In this document: piece by piece, positions 10,797-17,686 of the stretch | How positions within the stretch are numbered: position 1 is the stretch's first letter | How the letters are laid out: each line of letters starts with the position of its first letter | Assembly: GCA_947488085.1 (NCBI GenBank) | Contig: CANKYI010000001.1 | Location: 2,303,928 to 2,367,927, forward strand | Direction of reading: 5' to 3' | From: an uncultured Erythrobacter sp. | Lineage (GTDB): Bacteria; Pseudomonadota; Alphaproteobacteria; Sphingomonadales; Sphingomonadaceae | Length of the DNA: 64,000 nucleotides | Notes under the pieces: model-generated | The model's database searches: none | Told to the model about the DNA's origin: nothing | Seen by the model: the letters and a program-made list of their open reading frames with translations, nothing else | Translations under genes and position numbers: made by a program

Positions 10797-11089
10797 TGGT
10801 CTTCGAGACCCTTCACGATAATCGCCTCACCGGTGCTACCGGCATCGCGAAATTTGCCGATCTCTTGATATTCTGGTGACGTCAGCCAGGCGAACAGCTT
10901 GGGCTTGTCAGGAAACTCCATCAGAACCGAACGCGTCGCATTCCATTTTCCGGAAAGGTCCTGAGGCTCTTCGTCCACACTCAACATTTTGCCCTCGAAC
11001 TTTTCGAAGATATCCATGAAGCGCTCTTCATATTTATCGTATTGCGCGCGGTCATGGATGGTCATGCGAGAAATCATATAAACACTCAC
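10793..11089 (-). CDS. DUF1330 domain protein
   Basis: 98 residues forming a ferredoxin-like alpha/beta barrel monomer, typical of DUF1330 and related dimeric alpha-beta-barrel proteins. It has an opening strand MSVYMISRMTIHDRAQYDKY, a middle KWNATRSVLMEFPDKPKLFA and WLTSPEYQEIGKFRDAG near the C-terminus, the last being the family's best mark (W...PEYQ....R...). No enzymatic activity is established for most members. It overlaps both neighbours by four bases (ATGA) and so is firmly part of the operon between the RNA methyltransferase and the small membrane proteins. Confidence 0.8.
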   Translation of the reverse strand: MSVYMISRMTIHDRAQYDKYEERFMDIFEKFEGKMLSVDEEPQDLSGKWNATRSVLMEFPDKPKLFAWLTSPEYQEIGKFRDAGSTGEAIIVKGLEDQ

Positions 11090-11760
11090 TGCTGTGACTC
11101 CTCTCGGTCCATAACCGTCGGCAGAGGCTCTGTCCGCTTGCCGCGCTTCCGGCCCTTTTTGTACTTGCTCTGATACCCACGACGCTGTTTAGTGACTTCA
11201 TACAAAACGATACCAGACGAGGTCGCGAGGTTCAGGCTTTCAATCATACCAAACATCGGAATTGCCACACAGGCGTCGCTTCGTTCGACAGCGCGCTCGC
11301 TTATTCCGCGCTTTTCGTTGCCAAACCAAACGGCCAGCTTCGTGTGTTCCGTAAAGTCGCCTTCATGTAGCCAGATGTTTGTTTCACCCTTCACATGTGG
11401 CGACGTCACGACAGAATGGAAATTGTTCTCTTCGAGCTGATTAAAGCAATCATCCGTACTGTCGAAACGCTTGACGAAGCTCCATTTCACCGCGGATACC
11501 GAAGTCTTCGATAAAGAGGGCTTTTCCCGCATTTCTTGCCAATCGTCAGGCAAAGCATTGCGTGGATCAACCACATAGACTTTCTCGCAGCCAAGTGCGT
11601 TCACATTGCGAATGACAGTCCCGATATTCTTAATGTCTGAAGGCGCCTCAATGACAGCAATCAGATTCTTGCAAATATAGGGCTTGATGGCGTCAGCACG
11701 TTTGCGAACTGATGGCTTCGACTTCTTCGGTTCCTCTTCACCAGCAACTACGGGCATCAT
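11086..11760 (-). CDS. TrmH/SpoU family RNA 2'-O-methyltransferase
   Basis: 224-residue SPOUT methyltransferase with a deep trefoil knot that uses S-adenosylmethionine to methylate ribose in tRNA or rRNA. Motif 1 is NIGTVIRNVNALG (residues about 46-58), motif 2 AVWFGNEKRGIS (about 143-154) and motif 3 IPMFGMIESLNLATSSGIVL (about 167-186). The basic C-terminal tail (KQRRGYQSKYKKGRKRGKR) probably binds RNA. The exact target is unknown. GC content is somewhat lower than in neighbours (31 of 60 in 11461-11520), so acquisition from another lineage is possible. It overlaps ivd by four bases at its start and the DUF1330 gene at its end. Confidence 0.88.
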   Translation of the reverse strand: MMPVVAGEEEPKKSKPSVRKRADAIKPYICKNLIAVIEAPSDIKNIGTVIRNVNALGCEKVYVVDPRNALPDDWQEMREKPSLSKTSVSAVKWSFVKRFDSTDDCFNQLEENNFHSVVTSPHVKGETNIWLHEGDFTEHTKLAVWFGNEKRGISERAVERSDACVAIPMFGMIESLNLATSSGIVLYEVTKQRRGYQSKYKKGRKRGKRTEPLPTVMDREESQQ

Positions 11761-12926
11761 CCTGCCGCTCCAATCAATTCGCGCCCGATCAACATCCGGC
11801 GAATTTCGTTTGTGCCCGCGCCAATATCCAACAGCTTTGCATCGCGCATGTAACGTTCCACGGGCCAGTCAAGCGTATAGCCAGCACCACCCAATGCCTG
11901 CACACTTTCGGCGGCAACTTTGAAGGCATTCTCGCTTGACAACAGGATCACGCCCGCTGCGTCAAAGCGGGTTGTATGGCCCTCATCACACGCCTTTGCC
12001 ACGGCATAGGTGTAAGCGCGCGCAGATTGCAGCGCGACATACATGTCGGCGACTTTGGCTTGCATGAGCTGAAAGCTGCCAATGGGTTTGCCGAATTGCG
12101 TCCGTTCGCGAAGGTAAGGGATCACCGTATCGAGACAGGCCTGCATAATGCCCAGTTGAATGCCCGAGAGAACGACGCGTTCATAGTCGAGACCGCTCAT
12201 CAAAACGCCTACCCCGCCATTGACGGGACCCATGACGTTTTCCTCGGGCACTTCGCAATTGTCGAACACCAACTCTGCTGTGGGAGAGCCCTTCATGCCG
12301 ACCTTCTCGATTTTCTGGCCAATCGAGAAACCCGGCATGCCCTTTTCAATCAGGAAAGCGGTGATCCCGCGCGATCCGGCGGTGCTGTCGGTCTTGGCAT
12401 AGACGACCAACGTGTCCGCCTCGCTCGCATTGGTGATCCAGAATTTGGTGCCGTTGAGGACATAGCCGCCTTGCACGGCTTCGGCCTTGAGCTTCATTGA
12501 AACGACGTCTGACCCGGCAGATACCTCCGACATGGCGAGCGATCCAACATGCTCTCCGCTGATCAGACCGGGGAGGTATTTCGCCCGCTGCTCATCATTG
12601 CCCCAGCGGCGGATCTGATTGATGCACAGGTTCGAATGCGCCCCATAGGACAGGCCCAGCGAAGCACTCGCGCGGCTTACTTCCTCAACCGCGATCACAT
12701 GTTCCAGATAACCCAGACCCAGCCCACCATCGGCTTCATCAACCGTGATCCCATGCAGCCCCAGCTCACCCATAGCCTCCCAGAGTTCAGCGCGCGGAAA
12801 ATAATCCTCGCGGTCAATCCGGTCAGACAGTGGCACGATTTGCTCATCGGCAAAGCGGCCAATGCTCTCCCGGATCATTTGTGCGCTTTCGCCAAGCTGG
12901 AAGTCGAAGTCGGGGGTCGCGCGCAT
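11757..12926 (-). CDS. ivd: Isovaleryl-CoA dehydrogenase
   Basis: FAD-dependent acyl-CoA dehydrogenase of about 389 residues converting isovaleryl-CoA to 3-methylcrotonyl-CoA in leucine catabolism; its product is the substrate of MccB further down the operon. It has the family core AMSEVSAGSDVVSMKLKA and KFWITNASEAD. Two features favour isovaleryl-CoA dehydrogenase over other members. One is the catalytic Glu in LDYERVVLSGIQLGIMQ (helix position). The other is Gly in DIGAGTNEIRRMLIGREL, where other dehydrogenases carry the catalytic Glu (YEGT). The ATG at 12926 gives MRATPDFDFQLGES, the usual N-terminus; an ATG at 12956 is possible. It is the first gene of the minus-strand operon and divergent from the kinase at 13049. 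Confidence 0.92.
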   Translation of the reverse strand: MRATPDFDFQLGESAQMIRESIGRFADEQIVPLSDRIDREDYFPRAELWEAMGELGLHGITVDEADGGLGLGYLEHVIAVEEVSRASASLGLSYGAHSNLCINQIRRWGNDEQRAKYLPGLISGEHVGSLAMSEVSAGSDVVSMKLKAEAVQGGYVLNGTKFWITNASEADTLVVYAKTDSTAGSRGITAFLIEKGMPGFSIGQKIEKVGMKGSPTAELVFDNCEVPEENVMGPVNGGVGVLMSGLDYERVVLSGIQLGIMQACLDTVIPYLRERTQFGKPIGSFQLMQAKVADMYVALQSARAYTYAVAKACDEGHTTRFDAAGVILLSSENAFKVAAESVQALGGAGYTLDWPVERYMRDAKLLDIGAGTNEIRRMLIGRELIGAAG

Positions 12927-13048
12927 AGGAGCTGTCTTTCGGGTGAGAATCTGCATGAGGCCACAAGGCTTTGATTGTTGCGCAGCCTAGCAACATTAAA
13001 GGCGATGCGCCAATAGGCTGCGCATCGGTTTGAGCGCGTCTTATCCTG

Positions 13049-14635
13049 TTGTTTGAGCCTCACTCTGCTGTATGGGAGCGGCCAAGGATACCTCTGGAGC
13101 GCCATGCAAGGAGCGGACCGCTGACCAATGACGAGCCTATCACTGGAGTGGCAAGCGAAGCCGCGGCATCGCGTGTGTATAGCGAGGCGGAACGGCTCGT
13201 CGCGCTCGCCCGCTTTGACGCGCATGCATTGGCTGGCGACCCGGAATTGGCCCGTATCACTAGGTTCGCTGCCCAATTATGCGGAGCCGGTAGCGCGGCT
13301 GTCAGCTTGGTCGAGGCAGAGCATCAGCGATTTATCGCCAGCGCCGGATTAAGCGAAACCGAAACTCCGCGTTCGACCAGCTTTTGCGCACATGCCATGC
13401 TGGAGCCCGACCTGTTCGAAGTGCTCGACACCACCGCCGACCCCCGCTTTGCTCAATTCGCGCTTGTCACAGGTGAAGCGAATGTGCGCTATTATGTCGG
13501 CGCGCCGCTGATCTCTGAAGAAGGGGCCTCGCTGGGCGCTCTGTGCGTCACCGACACGCAATCGCGCGATGCTCCGCTGAGTGAGTTTCAACGTGAAGGT
13601 CTGGCCGTTTTGGCACAGGCCGTGATGCACCGTCTGCATGCCCATCGTCAGGCGAATGCCGCCGATGCTGAGCTACAGCAGAGTGCGGATCGCCTGCAAT
13701 TCATGCTCGACAGCGTGCCCGATATCGCATGGTCAGCGGCGCCCGGTCCCGTGTGGGATTACTTCAACGCGCGCTTTACCGAAGTCACCGGTCGCTCTGC
13801 GCTGCGCAGTGTCGACGATTGGCGCGACGTCATCCACCCGGAGGATTTCGAGGCCACTTTGGTCAAGTTTGAAACCGCCATGACCACCGCCAGCTTCTTT
13901 GAAGACGAATGGCGATTGAAACAGGCGGATGGCGGATATCGCTGGGTCATATCGCGGGCAGTTCCCTCGACCGATGATCCTGAAACCGCGCGCTGGTTCG
14001 GCACGCTGACTGACATCCATGACCGCTATCGCATATCGCAGGAACGCGAACTGGTGGCGGGAGAATTGGCACACCGGATTAAGAATGTGTTCTCTGTCAT
14101 CAATGGATTGGTGATTTTACATGCAGGCAAAGACCCGATACTCCGAGGCTTTGCGAACACCCTTTCAGACCACATTCGCGCGCTTTCTCGGGCACAAGAG
14201 TTTGCGCTTAAAATTGATGGCGATCACAGCGACACGCTCAAAGAACTGCTGAACGTTCTGATGGCACCTTATGGCGTTCCGGGCCAAAGCGCGGTTTCGA
14301 TCAACGGCGATGATGCGATCACAATTGGCGCGCGATCAGCGACTCCGCTGGCGCTGGTTTTCCATGAATTTGCGACAAATTCGGCCAAATATGGCGCATT
14401 AAGCGTCGCCGAAGGCACAGTCACAATCAACGTCGCGCGCGCGCAGGATAGCGTTGCTATCGGATGGTGCGAGAGCGGCGGTCCGTCTGCTGAAAAGCCA
14501 ACAGATACCGGTTTTGGTTCGCGGCTGGTCAAAATGTCGGTGGAGCACCAGTTAGGCGGCGCAATCGCCTATGATTGGCGCGAAGATGGATTGGTGAGCG
14601 AGATCACCATCCCTTCGGAACGCCTCTCGCAGTAA
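13049..14635 (+). CDS. GAF-PAS sensor histidine kinase of the HWE/HisKA_2 type
   Basis: Soluble sensor kinase. A GAF domain spans about residues 50-200 (SFCAHAMLEPDLFEVLDTT, YYVGAPLISEEGASLGALCV). A PAS domain spans about 215-335 (QFMLDSVPDIAWSAA, WRDVIHPEDFEA, GGYRWVISRAVP) and an HWE-type kinase about 340-525. The phosphoacceptor box is ELAHRIKNVFSVINGLV, the N box LVFHEFATNSAKYGALS, with IGWCESGGP (W-x-E) and GFGSRLVKMSV. HWE kinases are common in alphaproteobacteria, often in light or general stress signalling; no LOV cysteine is seen. The start is uncertain: TTG at 13049, a CTG at 13121 seven bases after AAGGAG (13108-13113), or GTG at 13148. No response regulator is adjacent. Confidence 0.88.
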   Translation: MFEPHSAVWERPRIPLERHARSGPLTNDEPITGVASEAAASRVYSEAERLVALARFDAHALAGDPELARITRFAAQLCGAGSAAVSLVEAEHQRFIASAGLSETETPRSTSFCAHAMLEPDLFEVLDTTADPRFAQFALVTGEANVRYYVGAPLISEEGASLGALCVTDTQSRDAPLSEFQREGLAVLAQAVMHRLHAHRQANAADAELQQSADRLQFMLDSVPDIAWSAAPGPVWDYFNARFTEVTGRSALRSVDDWRDVIHPEDFEATLVKFETAMTTASFFEDEWRLKQADGGYRWVISRAVPSTDDPETARWFGTLTDIHDRYRISQERELVAGELAHRIKNVFSVINGLVILHAGKDPILRGFANTLSDHIRALSRAQEFALKIDGDHSDTLKELLNVLMAPYGVPGQSAVSINGDDAITIGARSATPLALVFHEFATNSAKYGALSVAEGTVTINVARAQDSVAIGWCESGGPSAEKPTDTGFGSRLVKMSVEHQLGGAIAYDWREDGLVSEITIPSERLSQ

Positions 14636-14710
14636 AGCCGCATGAACCCTTGGCTCTTGCGCCATTGCCTCTTAGGCTGATTTGCAATCGATAATTCTTA
14701 GGGGCAATCC

Positions 14711-15511
14711 ATCACAGCATCTGCATCATCGCACAGCGCCGACCGCGCAATTCTGACCTTTGATCAGGCCGAACGCCGCTATGGCGATGTGACAGCCGTT
14801 GGCGGAGTGTCTTGCACCATCGACCACGGCAGCTTCGTTGCGCTGGTCGGATCATCGGGTTCGGGCAAATCAACCTTGCTCAAAATGGTCAACACTCTGG
14901 TCACACCCAGCGGCGGGCGTGTGCTGTTTGGCGGCGAAGATGTAACTACGCTCAAGCAATCTCAGTTGCGCCGCCGGGTCGGGTATGTGTTTCAGGGGAT
15001 CGGCCTGTTCCCGCATTTCACCGTCGGTGAGAACATCGCTATCGGGCCCCGGCTTGCAGGCGAGAAGCTGTCCGATGCGCGCATTGCAGAGCTGCTGACT
15101 TTGGTCGAATTGGAGCCGGACATGGCCAGCCGAATGCCTGATGAGCTGTCTGGTGGTCAGCGCCAACGCGTTGGCGTTGCGCGGGCATTGGCGGGTGATC
15201 CTGAGCTGTTGATTATGGATGAACCCTTTGGCGCGCTCGACCCGATTACGCGCGATGCCTTGGGCGTGAAAGTGCGCGAACTGCACGAGAAATTTGGCCT
15301 CACCACAATCATGGTGACGCATGATATGGCAGAGGCGCTGTTGTTGGCAGACCGCGTGATGGTGATGTCTTTTGGCGAATTGGTCGCCGATGAAACGCCG
15401 CGCGCGCTGCTCGATGGCGAAGGGGGAGAGATCGCTCAGAGCCTTGTTGCAGTTCCCCGCCAGCAAGCAGAAAGACTCGCCTCTATGGAGCGGTCCGAGA
15501 ATCCAGCATGA
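14711..15511 (+). CDS. ABC transporter ATP-binding protein, glycine betaine/osmoprotectant type
   Basis: ATPase of a compatible-solute or quaternary-amine ABC importer. Walker A is GSSGSGKST, the signature LSGGQRQRVGVARAL, Walker B LLIMDEPFGALDP and the switch His TMVTHD. No C-terminal CBS pair is present, unlike OpuCA/ProV. The first canonical start in frame is GTG 14789, but this would remove the first strand and the A-loop tyrosine (ILTFDQAERRYGD). No ATG, GTG or TTG exists upstream before the stop at 14699-14701. An ATC at 14711, six bases after AGGGG (14700-14704), is the best placed start (I/M-TASASSHSADRA). The gene's stop overlaps the permease start (ATGA). Confidence 0.8.
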   Translation: MTASASSHSADRAILTFDQAERRYGDVTAVGGVSCTIDHGSFVALVGSSGSGKSTLLKMVNTLVTPSGGRVLFGGEDVTTLKQSQLRRRVGYVFQGIGLFPHFTVGENIAIGPRLAGEKLSDARIAELLTLVELEPDMASRMPDELSGGQRQRVGVARALAGDPELLIMDEPFGALDPITRDALGVKVRELHEKFGLTTIMVTHDMAEALLLADRVMVMSFGELVADETPRALLDGEGGEIAQSLVAVPRQQAERLASMERSENPA

Positions 15512-17046
15512 GCGAGATTCTTGAAATTCTGCTGGGCCTAGGCGACAAGTTCGCCGCCCATATTGTGCTCGCCGCGAGCGCCATCGGACTTGGCTTGCTT
15601 GTTGCGCTTCCCTTGGCCGTTTGGGCGTCTCGTTCGCAAACTGTAGCGCGTTTCGCGCTCGGCTTTGCGAGCCTTGTGCAGACTATTCCAGCGCTTGCGC
15701 TGCTCGCGCTTTTCTTCCCAATCCTCTTGTCATTGCGGGCGGTGTTTGGAGAGGACCTGCCAACACTTGGCTTCCTCCCCGCTTTGCTAGCGCTTGCGCT
15801 CTATGCGTTGCTGCCGATCCTGCGCAATGCGGTGACGGCGCAAGCCAATCTCGACCCCGGCGTGCTGGAGGCGGCTGACGGCGTCGGCATGACAAGTTGG
15901 CAGAAGCTGACTTTAGTCGAGGCACCTCTATCCGCACCCTTCATCATGGCCGGCATTCGCACAGCCAGCGTTTGGACTATTGGAGCGGCGACGCTTGCGA
16001 CAACTATCGGGCAACCGAGCCTAGGGGATCCAATCTTTGCAGGATTGCAGACCCAAAACTGGGCCTTGGTAGTTGCCGGATGCATCGCGAGCGCAGGACT
16101 GGCTCTTGTAGTTGATGCACTCTTGGGGATCGTCGAAAACGGTTTTGCAAAGCGCAATCGCTGGCAATACGGCGCAGGTATCATTGCCGTCGGCTTGGGC
16201 GTGGTCGGGGCGTTAGCCTATCAATCGGGCGGGGACGATGAGGACACGATCATCATCGCATCCAAGCAATTTTCCGAGCAATATATCTTGGCGCAATTAA
16301 TCGGCTCTCAGCTCGAGAAGGCGGGCTATTCCGTTGAATATCGCGATGGGCTGGGATCAGCCGTGGTGCACAGCGCGGTTGCCTCATCCAGCATCGACAT
16401 TTCGGTCGATTACACCGGCACAATCTGGACGAATGAGCTGGGACGGACTGACAATCCGGGCCGCGAAGTGATGTATCAAACCATCGCCGATTGGGAGCGT
16501 GACAACACTGGCGTCCGCGTGCTCGGGCGGCTGGGCTTTGAAAACGCCTATGCCTTTGCAATGCGCGCGGATCGGGCAGAGGAATTGGGTGTTACCTCGC
16601 TCGAACAATTGGTGCCGTTCGGCCCGCAATTGACCGTTGGCGGCGATCCAGAATTCTTTGAGCGCCCCGAGTGGATTGCGGTGCGCGATGCTTATGGAAT
16701 GCGCTTTGGTGAGACCCGAAATTTCTCGCCGACTTTCATGTACAACGCCCTGCGTTCAGGCGAAGCGGATGTGATCAGCGCCTATACTTCGGATGGAAGA
16801 ATTGCAGCGGATCGTCTGGTGGTCCTAGACGATCCACGCGAAGCTTTGCCCAGCTATGATGCAATGCTCATGCTGTCCCCGCGCATCGCACAGGATGAGG
16901 GGGTTGCGAGCGCGCTTGAGCCGCTGATCGGGGCAATATCAGTGGAGGCCATGCGCGAGTCGAATTACGCGGTCGACCGCGAAGGTGAAGGTAAACTCAG
17001 CCCGAAAGAGGCCGCCGCGCAATTGGCCGAAACGCTCGACTTATGA
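15508..17046 (+). CDS. Fused ABC permease and substrate-binding protein, glycine betaine/choline type
   Basis: 512 residues combining two functions normally on separate chains. Residues about 1-205 form the permease: six hydrophobic segments with the coupling loop EAADGVGMTSWQKLTLVEAP and IGAATLATTIGQPSLGDPIF. A further membrane segment at about 215-240 tethers a periplasmic binding domain of the OpuAC/OpuCC class (about 248-512). That domain opens with IIIASKQFSEQYILAQLIGS and contains DISVDYTGTIWTNEL and DVISAYTSDGRI. Fused permease-binding proteins are known in OpuF- and EgtU-like systems. The ligand cannot be fixed (glycine betaine, choline, carnitine or ergothioneine-like compounds). It overlaps the ATPase gene by four bases; two genes thus form a complete importer. 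Confidence 0.88.
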   Translation: MSEILEILLGLGDKFAAHIVLAASAIGLGLLVALPLAVWASRSQTVARFALGFASLVQTIPALALLALFFPILLSLRAVFGEDLPTLGFLPALLALALYALLPILRNAVTAQANLDPGVLEAADGVGMTSWQKLTLVEAPLSAPFIMAGIRTASVWTIGAATLATTIGQPSLGDPIFAGLQTQNWALVVAGCIASAGLALVVDALLGIVENGFAKRNRWQYGAGIIAVGLGVVGALAYQSGGDDEDTIIIASKQFSEQYILAQLIGSQLEKAGYSVEYRDGLGSAVVHSAVASSSIDISVDYTGTIWTNELGRTDNPGREVMYQTIADWERDNTGVRVLGRLGFENAYAFAMRADRAEELGVTSLEQLVPFGPQLTVGGDPEFFERPEWIAVRDAYGMRFGETRNFSPTFMYNALRSGEADVISAYTSDGRIAADRLVVLDDPREALPSYDAMLMLSPRIAQDEGVASALEPLIGAISVEAMRESNYAVDREGEGKLSPKEAAAQLAETLDL

Positions 17047-17051
17047 ATTCA

Positions 17052-17149
17052 CCAATCGATTGCATCGCAATCGCAAGGCCGATTGGCCGCCCGCAGCAAC
17101 GCGGCCTTTAGGCCGCACGAGCGAGGACATCGCATCCCGGATGGGATGC
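17052..17149. repeat. Cluster of inverted repeats between convergent genes
   Basis: The 110 bases between the transporter and DUF2147 genes hold a row of palindromes. They are CGATTGC-ATC-GCAATCG (17057-17073), nested with CCAATCG (17052-17058) and CGATTGG (17080-17086), then GCGGCC-TTTA-GGCCGC (17101-17116) and GCATCCC-GGAT-GGGATGC (17132-17149). No T-run follows any of them. They may act in transcript end formation or as a REP-like element. Confidence 0.6.
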
Positions 17150-17156
17150 ACAACAA

Positions 17157-17588
17157 TCAACGCGCACGCCGCCATGTCTGGGCTTGGCAGAACGGGCCGA
17201 TACAGCCGCGCACCTCGATTGTTGTCGCGCTTTTGCGGCGGATGACAGAGCGATAGGTACGCCCCGTATTGGGGTCGTAAATCTGGCCGCGCCACAGATC
17301 TTCTTCTTCACGGAAATTGGTCAGAATGGGCAAGCCGAGGAGGCGACGAGTGCGCAAACGTGTTTCAGGGTTATAAATGTCGCGCTGATCTGCGCCGTCA
17401 GGCGGCGTAATCAGGAATCGCGCAATAGTGCCACACGTCACATTCCCACACTGCTTGATTTCAACAACAGCATCGCGATCTTCGGTGATCCAGCGCCCTG
17501 CAATGGAATCCGCCGCCGCAGCTGGCGTCATGGTCACCATAAAGGCAGTTAGCGCCGTCAAGCAGCCCAAAACAAAGCGCGCGATCAT
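17157..17588 (-). CDS. DUF2147 exported protein
   Basis: 143 residues with a signal peptide (MIARFVLGCLTALTAFMVTM, cleavage near AAAADS) followed by a lipocalin-like DUF2147 domain. The domain starts with SIAGRWITEDRDAVVEIKQC and contains CGTIARFL, YNPETRLRTRRLLGLPIL, WRGQIYDPNTGRTYRSVI and a C-terminal RGCIGPFCQAQTWRR. Two conserved cysteine pairs (QCGNVTC and GCIGPFC) could form disulfides in the periplasm. The function of DUF2147 proteins is not established. It is convergent with the transporter operon and separated from the methyltransferase gene by about 100 bases. Confidence 0.85.
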   Translation of the reverse strand: MIARFVLGCLTALTAFMVTMTPAAAADSIAGRWITEDRDAVVEIKQCGNVTCGTIARFLITPPDGADQRDIYNPETRLRTRRLLGLPILTNFREEEDLWRGQIYDPNTGRTYRSVIRRKSATTIEVRGCIGPFCQAQTWRRAR

Positions 17589-17686
17589 CAGTTCTCTCCC
17601 GTGTGATACTCATGATACTACGCGCGAAAGAGGGGAAAGGTTACTCTTTTGTGCCAGCGCGCACGGTCAAGCGGCCGCCCATAAGG

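Noticed and set aside
17640..17686. Possible extra exon-like or separate frame after the methyltransferase (LMGGRLTVRAGTKE)
   Set aside because: Only about 14 codons, no start, and the methyltransferase ends in a family-typical way (KVLG...PIGAGFD) before it.
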